A stretch of DNA of 64,000 nucleotides from positions 80,142 through 144,141 of the forward strand of contig NZ_WHMA01000007.1 in NCBI RefSeq assembly GCF_010994375.1. The letters are read 5' to 3'. The notes under the pieces are model-generated. The model was not told where the DNA came from. It did no database searches and saw only the letters and a program-made list of their open reading frames with translations. Source of the stretch: Halomonas sp. NO4 (GTDB lineage: Bacteria; Pseudomonadota; Gammaproteobacteria; Pseudomonadales; Halomonadaceae). Within the stretch, counting starts at the first letter, position 1. Every line of letters starts with the position of its first letter. A program made the position numbers and the translations under genes. Shown piece after piece: positions 18,850 to 29,742 of this stretch.

Positions 18850-19967
18850 CGCAGCCGCGTCAGCCAGGCATCCAGCGTGCCGAAGCACCACTCCCGGGCG
18901 CGATGCCACCAGGGGCGCTGCACCCACTCACGGTACTGAATCTCGCGACTGGCGGCGAAATTGCGCTCGAACAGCGCCGCCACTTCGCCGGCGAAGCGGG
19001 CGTCGTCCACCTCCTGGTTGGCCTCCAGGTTCCAGTGCAGGCTCCAGTGGTCGAAGTTGCACGACCCGAGGCTCGTCCAGCGGTCCACCAGGGCGAACTT
19101 GGCGTGGATGAAACTCGGCTGGAACTCGTAGATGCGCACCCCCGAGCGCAGCAGGCGCCGGTAGAAGCGCTGCCCCGCGTAGCGCACCCCGGGCACGTCA
19201 TGGTTCTTGCCCGGCAGCAGCAGGCGGACATCGACGCCGCGCCGCGCCGCCCGGGCCAGCCGCATCCGCAGCGTCAGCGTCGGCACGAAATAGGGCGTGC
19301 ACAGCCAGATGCGCTGCTGGGCGGTGGAAACGCGCCCATGCAGCGAGTGGCGGATGGCCTGGTAGCGGTAGCCCTGCCCCCACACCACGCGACCGCGCAT
19401 GCCGTGGTAGTCCTCGCGGCGCTGCTCGGCCACGGCGAGCCGGTGGACCAGCGCCGGGGTACCGGCACCGCGCGTCATAGGCGAGTCCCACAACCGGCAG
19501 AAGAGACGCACCCAGTCCGCCACCACCGGCCCTTCGATGGCCACTGCCACCTCGTACCAGGCCTCGAGGAACTCGTCCACGGCCCCGAAGCCGCCGGTGA
19601 AAGCGCGTCGACCGTCCACCACCACCAGCTTGCGATGGTCGCGGGTAAGGTTGCGCGCCAGCGAGTGAAATCCCAGCGGATTGAACAGACGCAGCGCCAC
19701 GCCTCCCTCTTCCAGGCGCCGCCGATCCGCCGCCGAAAGTCCCATAGCGCCGTAACCGTCCAGCATCAGCGCCACCGTCACGCCGCGCCCCGCGGCCCGC
19801 GTCAGGGCATCGATCAGCGCCGTGGCCAGGCGGCCCGACTCCATCAGGTACAGCTCCACCAGCACCGAGTGGCGCGCCGCGTCGATGGCCTCGAACACCG
19901 CCGGCAGAAACCGCGACGACTCCGCCAGCAGTCGAAAGCGATTGCCCTCCCGCCAAACGCCATGCAT
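18846..19967 (-). CDS. phospholipase D-like cardiolipin synthase (ClsB type)
   Basis: The protein has 373 residues and starts at ATG 19967 behind AGGAGAGG. Two HKD motifs are visible: HRKLVVVDGRRAFTGG at about 130 and HAKFALVDRWTSLGSCNFD at about 300. This two-HKD layout without N-terminal membrane helices fits ClsB-type synthases, which make cardiolipin at the inner membrane from phosphatidylglycerol. It faces away from plsB, so both divergent genes serve phospholipid synthesis. Confidence 0.85.
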   Translation of the reverse strand: MHGVWREGNRFRLLAESSRFLPAVFEAIDAARHSVLVELYLMESGRLATALIDALTRAAGRGVTVALMLDGYGAMGLSAADRRRLEEGGVALRLFNPLGFHSLARNLTRDHRKLVVVDGRRAFTGGFGAVDEFLEAWYEVAVAIEGPVVADWVRLFCRLWDSPMTRGAGTPALVHRLAVAEQRREDYHGMRGRVVWGQGYRYQAIRHSLHGRVSTAQQRIWLCTPYFVPTLTLRMRLARAARRGVDVRLLLPGKNHDVPGVRYAGQRFYRRLLRSGVRIYEFQPSFIHAKFALVDRWTSLGSCNFDHWSLHWNLEANQEVDDARFAGEVAALFERNFAASREIQYREWVQRPWWHRAREWCFGTLDAWLTRLR

Positions 19968-20101
19968 GGCCCCTCTCCTTTGTTGACGCGCCTCGACTCT
20001 GGTGGATTGACGCACGATTACGACACAAGGAAAAGCCGCTCGCCTGACCCATGCCGCGTCGCGGGCTATACTGGGCCCTCGCTTACCGGACAGGCAAACG
20101 G

Positions 20102-22525
20102 ATGGCCGCTGCACGCTCCCTGCCCCACCCCCTGCGCGCCCTGCTGAAGCGCCTGCTCAGCGGCTGGGTGTCGGTACGCCACCTGGAGCCCGACCCGGCC
20201 TCGCTGGCCCTGGACCCCCAGGCGCTCACCCTCTACGTGCTACCGCGCCCCGCGCTCTCCGACGCCCTGCTGCTGGAGTGCCTGTGCCGCCGCCACGGCC
20301 TGCCGGCCGCCACCGGTCGCCACCGGGTGGCCGGGCAGCGCCTGCCGGCCACCCTCGCCCTGCCCCGGCCACGACGGCGCTACCGCCGCCACGCCCTGCA
20401 CGACGCCGTTGCCCTGCTCGCCGCGCATCCCGACCGCGAGATCCAGCTGGTCCCGGTGAGCATCTTCTGGGGCCGTGCCCCCGGCAAGCGCTTCGGGCTG
20501 TGGCGCCTGCTGGCCGCCGACAGCTGGCCGCTCACCGGTCGCCTGCGCCGGGCGCTGTCGGTGCTGGTCAACGGGCGCAGCGTGGAAGTGCACCTCGGCG
20601 CCCCGCTGCGCCTGCGCGAGCTGCTCGACGAGCGCGGCCCGGCCGTGGCGGAGCGCAAGGCGGCGCGCCTACTGCGCGTGCACTTCCGCCGCATGCGCAC
20701 CCGGGTGCTGGGACCCGATCTCTCCCATCGCCGCACGCTGATCCAGGGCCTGGTGGCCAGCTCCAGAGTGCGCCAGGCCATTGCCGAACAGGCCGACATC
20801 GAGGGGCGGCCGCGGGCCCGCCTGGCCCGCCGCGCACGGCGCTACGGTCACGAGATCGCCTCCAACATGACCTACCCGGTGCTGCGCTTCCTCGACGGCA
20901 TGCTGCGCCGGCTGTGGAACCGACTCTACGACGGGGTCGACGTGCGCGGCCTCGAGCGGGTCAAGGCGCTGGCCGGCGACCACACTCTGGTCTATGTGCC
21001 CTGCCACCGCAGCCACATCGACTACCTGCTGCTCTCCTACGTACTCTACCGCGACGGCCTGATGCCGCCGCACGTCGCCGCCGGGCGCAACCTCGACATG
21101 CCGCTGATCGGCCCCCTGCTGCGTCGCGGCGGCGCCTTCTTCCTGCGCCGCAGCTTCCGCGGCAACCCGCTCTACACGGCCGTGTTCACCGAGTACCTGC
21201 ACCGCCTGCTGGCCGCTGGCCACCCCCTGGAATACTTCATGGAGGGCGGCCGCTCGCGCAGCGGGCGGATGCTCACCCCGCGCCCCGGAATGCTGGCGAT
21301 GACGCTGCGCTCCTTCCACCGCCTGGCCACCGACGACGAACGCCACCGACTCGCCTTCGTGCCGGTGTACATCGGCTACGAGCGCATCCTCGAGGGGGGC
21401 AGCTACCAGCGCGAGCTGCGCGGTGCGGGCAAGCGCCGGGAGACACCGCTGACGCTGCTGCGCGTGCTCGGGCGACTGCGCCAGCCCTTCGGCCGGGTGG
21501 CCGTGAACATCGGCGAACCGCTTGTCCTGGGGCCCTTCCTCGACGCCCGCGTACCGGGCTGGCGCGAAAGCGAGGCGACGCCGCGCGCCGCCTGGCTGGC
21601 AACCGCACTGCCCCGGCTGGGGCGTGAGCTGGCCCAGCGCATCAACGCCGCGGCGGCGCTCAATCCGGTCAACCTGGTCGCCCTGGTGCTACTCGCCACG
21701 CCCCACCACGCCATCGAGGAGAGCCTGATGGCACGCCAGCTGGCGCTGCTCGCCGCCCTGCAGCGGCGCTGTCCCGGCGGCGTGGACGCCAGCCTGCCTG
21801 CCGGCGAGCCGCGCGACTGGATCGCCCACACCCTCGCGCTGGGCATGATCCGGCGTCGCGCCCATGCCCTGGGCGACATCCTGGTCGCCACGCCGGAGCA
21901 GACCGAGCTGCTCGCCTGGTACCGCAACAACGTCCTGCACCTCTTCGCCGCGGCGGGGCTGGTCGCCTTCGCCTTCCAGCACGAGCCACGCCACAGCCTG
22001 GCGAGCCTGCACGAGCGCCTCGACCCGGCCTGGCCGATACTGGCCCGGGAGTTCTTCCTGCCGAATACGGCGCTCGACCGGGCGCTGCCCACCCTGCTCG
22101 AGGCCCTGAGCAATGCCGGGCTGCTGGTCGCCGACGGCGACGGCTGGCAACGCGCCGAGGCGCTGGAGGCGAGCGAGCAGCTGCGCCTGCTGGGCCGGTT
22201 GATGCAGCCTTCGCTGGAGCGCGGCTACCTGCTGCTGTCGCTGCTGCTGGCGGCGCCATCCGGCAGCCACGACCGCGAGGGCCTGGTGTCGCACAGCCAG
22301 CAGATGGCCGAGCGCCTGGCCCTGCTCTCGGGCCGCGACGCCCCGGAATTCTTCGACCGCAGCCTGTTCGCCCGGCTGATCGACAGCCTGGAAGCCGAAG
22401 GCTGGATTTATCGGCAAGAGGACCGCCTGTGCTACACGACAGCCTTACCGGAAGCGGCGCAGCGCACCCGGGCGCTCTTCGACCCGGCGCTGCGCCACCG
22501 CCTGCAGCTGGTCACCCGCGACTGA
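20102..22525 (+). CDS. plsB: glycerol-3-phosphate 1-O-acyltransferase
   Basis: PlsB acylates sn-glycerol-3-phosphate at the inner membrane, the first step of phospholipid synthesis. The acyltransferase blocks appear in order: CHRSHIDYLLLSY (HX4D), GGAFFLRRSFRGN, FMEGGRSRSGRML, and FVPVYIGYERILEG. The protein has 807 residues from ATG 20102, typical for the family. That start matches the family N-terminus and follows GGACAGG; an upstream ATG at 20051 would add 17 unlikely residues. Confidence 0.95.
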   Translation: MAAARSLPHPLRALLKRLLSGWVSVRHLEPDPASLALDPQALTLYVLPRPALSDALLLECLCRRHGLPAATGRHRVAGQRLPATLALPRPRRRYRRHALHDAVALLAAHPDREIQLVPVSIFWGRAPGKRFGLWRLLAADSWPLTGRLRRALSVLVNGRSVEVHLGAPLRLRELLDERGPAVAERKAARLLRVHFRRMRTRVLGPDLSHRRTLIQGLVASSRVRQAIAEQADIEGRPRARLARRARRYGHEIASNMTYPVLRFLDGMLRRLWNRLYDGVDVRGLERVKALAGDHTLVYVPCHRSHIDYLLLSYVLYRDGLMPPHVAAGRNLDMPLIGPLLRRGGAFFLRRSFRGNPLYTAVFTEYLHRLLAAGHPLEYFMEGGRSRSGRMLTPRPGMLAMTLRSFHRLATDDERHRLAFVPVYIGYERILEGGSYQRELRGAGKRRETPLTLLRVLGRLRQPFGRVAVNIGEPLVLGPFLDARVPGWRESEATPRAAWLATALPRLGRELAQRINAAAALNPVNLVALVLLATPHHAIEESLMARQLALLAALQRRCPGGVDASLPAGEPRDWIAHTLALGMIRRRAHALGDILVATPEQTELLAWYRNNVLHLFAAAGLVAFAFQHEPRHSLASLHERLDPAWPILAREFFLPNTALDRALPTLLEALSNAGLLVADGDGWQRAEALEASEQLRLLGRLMQPSLERGYLLLSLLLAAPSGSHDREGLVSHSQQMAERLALLSGRDAPEFFDRSLFARLIDSLEAEGWIYRQEDRLCYTTALPEAAQRTRALFDPALRHRLQLVTRD

Positions 22526-22533
22526 GCCACGGC

Positions 22534-23295
22534 TCATCCTTTCAGGGAGCGATGGACGTAGAGGTCATAGCGACTGGTCTTGCCTTCGAGGACATGGCGC
22601 GGCGGCGGCCCGGCCAGGGGGGCCGCCTGGCGCGGCCGCTTGACCGCCACCCGATGGCTGGCCACGTCCAGCGCTGCCTCGAGCAGGCGCGGCGCATCCA
22701 TGTCGTCACCGGCCAGGGCGCGGAAAAGGCGCATCTCCTTCTTGACCAGCGCCGACTTGGTGCGGTGGGGAAACATGGGGTCGAGGTGGATCACCTCGGG
22801 CGCCACGCCGCTGCCCGCCACCAGGGCGTCGAGCTCGCGGGTGGCATCACCGCGGGCGAGCGTCATGCGCGCAGCGATCGCCGCGGTGTCCGGGTCGGCC
22901 AGCGCCCGGGCCAGGCCATCCTCGAGCAGCGCGGCGATCGCCGCCACCCGCTCGACCAGCAGCACCTCGGCGCCCAGGCTCGCCAGCACGAAGGCGTCGC
23001 GCCCGAGCCCCGCCGTGGCATCGACCACGCTCGGCGTGACGCCGCCGGTCAGGCCGCAGGCGCGGGCGATCAGCTGGCCGCGCCCGCCGCCGAAGCGCCG
23101 CCGATGAGCGCTGCGGCCGGCGACGAAATCCACCGCCAGGGGGGCGCCGAAGCGTCGCGGGTCGCCGGCCAGCACCAGGCGGCCCCCTTCGCGGCGCAGT
23201 ACCAGCTCCCCCTCGTCGGGCGCGCCCCGGGGCAGCCCCAGCCGCTGCGCCAGGGCGGCATCCGGCACCACGACCGTCGACCCGGACTCGTTCAT
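22534..23295 (-). CDS. rsmJ: 16S rRNA (guanine1516-N2)-methyltransferase RsmJ
   Basis: The 253-residue protein has the SAM-binding region [26 protein letters not shown] and the downstream [19 protein letters not shown] stretch that characterise RsmJ (YhiQ). It methylates G1516 of 16S rRNA. Its start overlaps the tsaB stop by four bases, so the two are translationally coupled. It is convergent with plsB, with only eight bases between stops. Confidence 0.93.
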   Translation of the reverse strand: MNESGSTVVVPDAALAQRLGLPRGAPDEGELVLRREGGRLVLAGDPRRFGAPLAVDFVAGRSAHRRRFGGGRGQLIARACGLTGGVTPSVVDATAGLGRDAFVLASLGAEVLLVERVAAIAALLEDGLARALADPDTAAIAARMTLARGDATRELDALVAGSGVAPEVIHLDPMFPHRTKSALVKKEMRLFRALAGDDMDAPRLLEAALDVASHRVAVKRPRQAAPLAGPPPRHVLEGKTSRYDLYVHRSLKG

Positions 23296-23996
23296 CGCCC
23301 CTTCTGCCAGGCGACCCGGTCGCGCAGGTAGACCGGCTGCACCGCCTGGGCCGGCTGTCCGCCCCCCGCCGCCAGGTCACGCGCGGCGAGCAACGCCATC
23401 TCTTCGGCGGCGGGTTCCGGCTCGACCAGGCACTGGCCGAGACTCGCCTGAACCGTGGCGGGCATGGCCTCCCACAGCGCCCAGCCGGAGCCCACGCCCA
23501 CCCAGTCGAACTGGTCGCTCTCCTCTGGCAGACGCAGGCGCTCGGGCGGCAGCACCGCCTCCGCGCTGAGCGCTTCGACAACCCCGTCACGACAGCGCCA
23601 GGCCGCCACGTAGATCTCTCCCATGCGCGCATCCAACGCCGTGACGATGTGCCGGAAGTGATGACGTCGGTGGGCGCCCAGCGCCAGTGCCTCCAGGGTG
23701 GAAACGCCAAGCAGCGGCCGATCCAGGCCGAAGGCGAGCCCCTGGGCGACGCCCGCGGCGATGCGCAGGCCGGTGAAGGAACCGGGGCCGCGACCGTAGG
23801 CCACGGCGTCCAGGGCCGCGGGGGCGAGGCCCGCCTCGGCCAGCACCTCATCGATCATGGGCAACAGGCGGTAGGTGTGCTCGCGGGGGGTGTGGGCAAA
23901 GCGCGCGATCAGGGTGTCCGCCTCGCCGGGGCGGCGGATCAGCAGGGCGGCGGAGCAGGCGCGCGAGGAGGCATCCAGGGCCAGCAGGGTCGGCAT
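23292..23996 (-). CDS. tsaB: tRNA threonylcarbamoyladenosine biosynthesis protein TsaB
   Basis: This 234-residue ASKHA-fold protein begins [19 protein letters not shown] and has [13 protein letters not shown], the TsaB signature. It acts with TsaD and TsaE to place threonylcarbamoyl on A37 of tRNAs. TATAAT on the minus strand lies 35 bp upstream. It is followed by rsmJ with a four-base overlap, giving a two-gene RNA-modification operon. Confidence 0.94.
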   Translation of the reverse strand: MPTLLALDASSRACSAALLIRRPGEADTLIARFAHTPREHTYRLLPMIDEVLAEAGLAPAALDAVAYGRGPGSFTGLRIAAGVAQGLAFGLDRPLLGVSTLEALALGAHRRHHFRHIVTALDARMGEIYVAAWRCRDGVVEALSAEAVLPPERLRLPEESDQFDWVGVGSGWALWEAMPATVQASLGQCLVEPEPAAEEMALLAARDLAAGGGQPAQAVQPVYLRDRVAWQKGR

Positions 23997-24030
23997 GGTC
24001 TCGGGTCATCGCAGGTCAGTGTAGGGGCGC

Positions 24031-24036
24031 ATTATA
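24031..24036 (-). promoter_or_regulatory. -10 element of the tsaB-rsmJ operon
   Basis: The plus-strand ATTATA reads TATAAT on the minus strand, 35 bp before the tsaB start. The -35 region is not clear (TTCGTC at an 18-bp distance). Confidence 0.55.
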
Positions 24037-24057
24037 CGCAACCCGGCCCACAACGAC

Positions 24058-24081
24058 GAAGGCCCGCTTGCGCGGGCCTTC
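24058..24081 (-). terminator. terminator-like hairpin after adk
   Basis: A 10-bp stem GAAGGCCCGC/GCGGGCCTTC (24058-24067, 24072-24081) has loop TTGC. It stands 22 bp after the adk stop; the T content afterwards is modest (GTCGTTGTG on the minus strand). Confidence 0.65.
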
Positions 24082-24103
24082 ATGCGCCGAGTGGGAGCGG
24101 GCC

Positions 24104-24907
<804 letters not shown>

Positions 24908-24961
24908 TCAGGCAATTAACCGGCCAGTTGCACTTTGGTATTCCCCACGGCCACAAATGCG

Positions 24962-24988
24962 GACGGCGCCCCGGGCAGGGACGCCGTC
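24962..24988 (-). terminator. hairpin after the aceE-aceF operon
   Basis: On the minus strand GACGGCGTCCC and GGGGCGCCGTC form an 11-bp stem with one G-T pair around TGCCC. It lies 24 bp after the aceF stop. A strong T-run is missing. Confidence 0.6.
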
Positions 24989-25011
24989 GACGCACGCGGC
25001 TCGGGCGGCGC

Positions 25012-27009
25012 TTACATCAACAGCCGCCGAATGTCGCTGAGCGCGGCAGCCAGGAAGGCCGTGAAGCGCGCCGCATCGGCCCCGTTGACCGCCCGGTGGT
25101 CGTAGGAGAGGCACAGCGGCATCATCAACCGCGGGGCGAAGTCGGCCCCGTCCCACACCGGCTTCATCTGCGCCTTGGAGATACCGAGGATGGCGACCTC
25201 CGGGGCGTTGACGATGGGCGTGAAGGCGGTGCCGCCGATGGAGCCCAGGCTCGAGATGGTGAAGCAGCCGCCGCTCATTTCCTCGCGCTTGAGCTTCTTG
25301 GCCTGGGCCTTGCCGGCCAGCTCCACGCTCTCCTTGGCCAGCTCGATCAGCGACTTCTTGTCGGCATCGCGGATCACCGGCACCATCAGGCCGTCCGGGG
25401 TGTCCACGGCCACGCCGATGTGGACGTACTTCTTCCACACCACCGTCTCGCCGTCGGCCTTGAGGCTGACGTTGAACTGCGGGAACTTCCTCAGCGCAAA
25501 AGCGCACGCCTTGATCAGGAAGGGCAGCGGCGTGAGCTTGGCGCCCTGGGCCTCGGCCTCCGCCTTCATGGACTTGCGGAAGGCCTCCAGTTCGGTGATG
25601 TCCGCCTCGTCGAACTGGGTGACGTGGGGCAGGTTGACCCAGCTGCGGTGCAGGTTGGTGGCGCCCATCTTCATCAGGCGCCCCATGGGCTTCTCTTCCA
25701 CCTCGCCGAACTGGCTGAAGTCCTGGTCGGGGATCGGCGGAATGCCGCTGCCACCTGCGGCGGGAGCGGCGGCCTGGGCAGGGGCCTGCGCCTTGCCCGC
25801 CATCACCTGCTTGACGTAGGCGTGGACGTCCTCCTTGAGCACGCGCTCCTTGGGGCCGGACGGCGTGACCAGGGCCAGGTCGACGCCCAGCTCGCGCGCC
25901 AGCATGCGCACCGCCGGCCCGGCGTGCACCAGCTTGCCGGAGCGCGGCTTCTCGGCAGCCATCTGCGCCTCGGGGCTGGGGCGGCCGGCCGGGGTGGGCG
26001 CGGCCTTCTCGGCCTTGGGCGCCTCGGCCGGCTGCTCGGGCTGCTTCGCCGGCGCGGGCTTGGCGGCCGCCGGAGCGCCGGCCACCTCGATATAGCCGAT
26101 CAGGTCGCCCTCGGAGACGGTGTCGCCCTCCTGGACGGTGAGCTCGAGCAGTTTGCCCTTGTAGGGACTCGGCACGTCCATGGAGGCCTTGTCGGACTCC
26201 AGGGTGATCAGCGGGTCCTCCTCGTCGACCTCGTCACCGGCGCTGACGGCGATCTCGATGATCGGCACGTCGGACGAGCCGGAGAGGTCGGGCACGCGGA
26301 TCTCCTGGCGCTGCGGCTCACCCGCGGCCGCTGCGGTCTCCTGCTGTGGCTCGGGCTCGGCGGCGGGCTCGCTGGAGGCCGCGGGCGCCTCTGCCGGCGC
26401 CTCGTCACTGCCTTCCCCGCTACTCGCGTCGGCGATCTCCATGGTGCCGATGACATCGCCCTCGGAGACGGTGTCGCCCTCCTTGACGGCCAGGGACACC
26501 AGCTTGCCGGCATGAGGGCTCGGCACGTCCATGCTGGCCTTGTCCGACTCCAGGGTGATCAGGGTGTCCTCCTCGGCGACCTCGTCGCCCTCGGACACCG
26601 CTACCTCGATGATCTCGACGTCCTCCGAGCCGCCCAGGTCGGGCACCTTGACCTCGACGGTGCGCTTGCCGCCACCGCCGGACCGAGCCGCGGGCTTCTC
26701 CGGCTCGGCCGGCGCCTGTTCGGCCGGTGCGGGCGCTTCGGCCTTGTCGTCCGCCGAGGCATCGCCGCCGCCTTCCGCCTCCAGTTCGAGGATGTCGTCG
26801 CCCTCGGAGACGGTGTCGCCCTCCTTCACCAGCACGCGGACGACCTTGCCGCCCTTGGGCGCGGGGACGTCCATGCTCGCCTTGTCGGACTCCAGGGTGA
26901 TCAGGGTGTCTTCGGCGTCGATGACGTCACCTTCCGTCACCGCCACTTCGATGATTTCGACATCTTCGCTGCCGCCGATGTCGGGAACTTTGATGATTTC
27001 GCTACTCAA
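25012..27009 (-). CDS. aceF: pyruvate dehydrogenase E2, dihydrolipoamide acetyltransferase, three lipoyl domains
   Basis: The 665-residue protein has three lipoyl domains (about 1-75, 115-190 and 235-310), each with the lipoylated Lys in ESDKASMDVP. Ala/Pro-rich linkers follow, then an E3-binding domain (about 365-400, PAVRMLARELGVDLALV) and the catalytic domain ending with DHRAVNGADAARF. The active-site His is present, but the usual HRxxDG appears as HRAVNG, with Asn in place of Asp. The gene follows aceE by 60 bp. It transfers acetyl groups to CoA within the PDH complex. Confidence 0.96.
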   Translation of the reverse strand: MSSEIIKVPDIGGSEDVEIIEVAVTEGDVIDAEDTLITLESDKASMDVPAPKGGKVVRVLVKEGDTVSEGDDILELEAEGGGDASADDKAEAPAPAEQAPAEPEKPAARSGGGGKRTVEVKVPDLGGSEDVEIIEVAVSEGDEVAEEDTLITLESDKASMDVPSPHAGKLVSLAVKEGDTVSEGDVIGTMEIADASSGEGSDEAPAEAPAASSEPAAEPEPQQETAAAAGEPQRQEIRVPDLSGSSDVPIIEIAVSAGDEVDEEDPLITLESDKASMDVPSPYKGKLLELTVQEGDTVSEGDLIGYIEVAGAPAAAKPAPAKQPEQPAEAPKAEKAAPTPAGRPSPEAQMAAEKPRSGKLVHAGPAVRMLARELGVDLALVTPSGPKERVLKEDVHAYVKQVMAGKAQAPAQAAAPAAGGSGIPPIPDQDFSQFGEVEEKPMGRLMKMGATNLHRSWVNLPHVTQFDEADITELEAFRKSMKAEAEAQGAKLTPLPFLIKACAFALRKFPQFNVSLKADGETVVWKKYVHIGVAVDTPDGLMVPVIRDADKKSLIELAKESVELAGKAQAKKLKREEMSGGCFTISSLGSIGGTAFTPIVNAPEVAILGISKAQMKPVWDGADFAPRLMMPLCLSYDHRAVNGADAARFTAFLAAALSDIRRLLM

Positions 27010-27069
27010 GGTCGCGCTCCTTCCAAATCGTGCCTGGAACGGGCGGGTCGCCCCGCCCGGCCACCGGGA

Positions 27070-29742
27070 TCAGCTGGTCAGCGGATTGGGCTTGTTGGGA
27101 TCGATGCCGTACTTCGCGATCGCCTCGGAGACGACCTTGCGATCCAGCTCGCCACGGTCGGCCAGCGCCTTGAGCGCGGCCACGGTCACGTAGTAGCGAT
27201 CCACCTCGAAGAAGTGGCGCAGCTTCTCGCGGGTATCCGAGCGGCCAAAGCCATCGGTCCCCAGTACATGGTAGTCGGTCGGCACCCAGGCGCGGACCTG
27301 GTCGGCGAACAGCTTCATGTAGTCGGTGGAGGCGATGGCCGGACCCTTCATGCCCTCCAGGGAGGCCGTGACGTGCGGCTTGCCGCGCTCGTCCTCGGGG
27401 TGCAGGAAGGCCTGACGGTCGATCTCCAGCGCCTCGCGGCGCAGCTCGTTGAAGCTGGTCACGCTCCAGATGTCGGCGCCCACGTCCCAGTCGGCCTTGA
27501 GCAGCTCGGCGGCCTGCTCCACCTCGCGCAGGATGGTGCCGCAGCCCAGCAGCTGGACGTGGCCCTTCTGGCCCTGGGTGCCGCTGAGGCGATACATGCC
27601 CTTGATGATGTCCTCGGCGGGAATCTCCTCGAGCGCCGGGTGCTCGTAGTTCTCGTTCATCACCGTCAGGTAGTAGAAGCAGTTCTCCTTGTCGGCGAAC
27701 ATGCGCTTCAGGCCGTCCTGAACGATCACCGCCACCTCGTGGGCGTAGGTGGGATCGTAGCTACGGCAGTTGGGAATCATCGAGGCTTGCAGGTGGCTGT
27801 GGCCGTCCTGGTGCTGCAGGCCCTCGCCGTTGAGCGTGGTGCGACCGGCGGTGCCGCCGACCAGAAAGCCCCGCGCCTGCATGTCACCGGCTGCCCAGGC
27901 CAGATCGCCGATGCGCTGGAAGCCGAACATCGAATAGTAGATGTAGAACGGCAGAAGCGTGGTGTTGTTGTTGCTGTAGGAGGTGGCCGCGGCGATCCAC
28001 GCCGACATGGCGCCCGCCTCCGAGATGCCCTCCTCGAGGATCTGGCCCTGCTTGTCCTCGCGATAGAACATGATCTGGCCCTTGTCGACGGGCTCGTACT
28101 TCTGCCCCCCGGAGGTGTAGATGCCGAGCTGGCGGAACATCCCCTCCATGCCGAAGGTGCGCGCCTCGTCAGGCACGATGGGCACCACCCGCTTGCCGAT
28201 CTGCTTGTCCTTGACCAGGCCGGTCAGGATGCGCACGAAGGCCATGGTGGTGGACACCTCGCGGCCCTTGGAACCGCCGGTCTGGGAGGCGAAGGTCTTG
28301 TCGTCGAGATCGGGGATCGGCAGCGCCTCGAAGTCGCTGCGCCGGTTCGGCAGGTAACCGCCCAGGCGCTCGCGCTGCAGGTGCATGTACTTGAGCTCGG
28401 GGGAGTCGTCCTCCGGCTTGTAGTACGGCACCTCCTTGAGCTGCTCGTCGGTGAGCGGAATGCCGAAGCGGTCGCGGAACTTGCGCAGCGCCTCGTATTC
28501 CATGGTCTTGACCTGGTGGGCCTCCATGGCCGCCTCGCCCTCGCCGCTGCCCATGCCGTAGCCCTTGACGGTGTGCGCCAGGATCACGGTGGGCCGGCCG
28601 TTGGCGTTGTTGGTCGCCTCGTGGTAGGCCGCATAGACCTTGAAGGGGTCGTGGCCGCCGCGGTTGAGCTTCCAGATGTCCTCGTCGGACATGTCCTTGA
28701 CCAGCTCGGCGGTCTCCGGGTACTTGCCGAAGAAGTGCTCGCGGGTATAGGCGCCGCCGAGCGCCTTGTAGTTCTGGTACTCGCCGTCGACCGCCTCGTC
28801 CATGCGCTTCTGCAGGATGCCCTTGGTGTCCTTCTCGAACAGCGGGTCCCACAGGCGGCCCCAGACCACCTTGAGCACGTTCCAGCCCGCACCGCGGAAG
28901 ACGCCCTCGAGCTCGTCGATGATGCGCGAGTTGCCGCGCACGGGGCCGTCGAGGCGCTGCAGGTTACAGTTGATCACGAAGATCAGGTTGTCGAGCTTCT
29001 CGCGGCTGGCCAGGTGGATGGCGCCCAGCGACTCCGGCTCGTCGCACTCGCCGTCGCCCAAAAAGCACCAGATCTTGCGATCCTGCATCTCCTTGAGCTC
29101 GCGCGAGTCGAGGTACTTCATCACATGGGCCTGGTAGATGGCCTGGATCGGCCCCAGCCCCATGGAAACCGTGGGGAACTGCCAGAACTCCGGCATCAGC
29201 CAAGGGTGGGGGTAGGAGGAGAGCCCGTTGCCGTCCACCTCCTGGCGATAGCTGTCCATCTGCGCCTCGGTGAGACGCCCTTCCAGGTAGGCGCGCGCAT
29301 AGACGCCCGGCGCCACATGCCCCTGGATGTAGACCAGGTCACCCTCGAAGTCGCCGTTGGCGGCGCGGAAGAAGTGGTTGAAGCCCACGTCGTAGAGGGT
29401 CGCCGCGGACATGAAGCTGGCAATGTGACCGCCCAGCCCCGGGTTGGCGCGGTTGTTGCGGATCACCTGGGCAATGGCGTTGTAGCGGACCAGCGAGCGA
29501 ATGCGCCGCTCCATGAACAGATCACCCGGCATCGGGGCTTCGCGATGCACCGGAATGGTGTTGCGATGCGGGGTCGTCACCGAGAAGGGGGCCTGCATGC
29601 CATCGCGGCGCAGCCGATCGGCCAGGCGGGTCAGCAGGTACCGGGCACGATCCTCGCCCTCACGATCCAGAACCGATTCCAGGGATTCCATCCATTCCGT
29701 GGTTTCGACCGGATCGAGATCTTCTCTTGCCTCCAGACTCAT
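27070..29742 (-). CDS. aceE: pyruvate dehydrogenase E1 component, homodimeric type
   Basis: The enzyme decarboxylates pyruvate with thiamine diphosphate. The protein has 890 residues from ATG 29742 (GGAGAGA upstream), the usual AceE length; an upstream 25-residue extension lacks family similarity. It includes GDGECDEPESLGAIHLASREK, the ThDP-binding GDGX-type motif, and SYNNNTTLLPFYIYYSMFGFQR. It is followed by aceF and preceded by a 307-bp gap. No pdhR gene precedes it here, unlike in enterobacteria. Confidence 0.96.
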   Translation of the reverse strand: MSLEAREDLDPVETTEWMESLESVLDREGEDRARYLLTRLADRLRRDGMQAPFSVTTPHRNTIPVHREAPMPGDLFMERRIRSLVRYNAIAQVIRNNRANPGLGGHIASFMSAATLYDVGFNHFFRAANGDFEGDLVYIQGHVAPGVYARAYLEGRLTEAQMDSYRQEVDGNGLSSYPHPWLMPEFWQFPTVSMGLGPIQAIYQAHVMKYLDSRELKEMQDRKIWCFLGDGECDEPESLGAIHLASREKLDNLIFVINCNLQRLDGPVRGNSRIIDELEGVFRGAGWNVLKVVWGRLWDPLFEKDTKGILQKRMDEAVDGEYQNYKALGGAYTREHFFGKYPETAELVKDMSDEDIWKLNRGGHDPFKVYAAYHEATNNANGRPTVILAHTVKGYGMGSGEGEAAMEAHQVKTMEYEALRKFRDRFGIPLTDEQLKEVPYYKPEDDSPELKYMHLQRERLGGYLPNRRSDFEALPIPDLDDKTFASQTGGSKGREVSTTMAFVRILTGLVKDKQIGKRVVPIVPDEARTFGMEGMFRQLGIYTSGGQKYEPVDKGQIMFYREDKQGQILEEGISEAGAMSAWIAAATSYSNNNTTLLPFYIYYSMFGFQRIGDLAWAAGDMQARGFLVGGTAGRTTLNGEGLQHQDGHSHLQASMIPNCRSYDPTYAHEVAVIVQDGLKRMFADKENCFYYLTVMNENYEHPALEEIPAEDIIKGMYRLSGTQGQKGHVQLLGCGTILREVEQAAELLKADWDVGADIWSVTSFNELRREALEIDRQAFLHPEDERGKPHVTASLEGMKGPAIASTDYMKLFADQVRAWVPTDYHVLGTDGFGRSDTREKLRHFFEVDRYYVTVAALKALADRGELDRKVVSEAIAKYGIDPNKPNPLTS

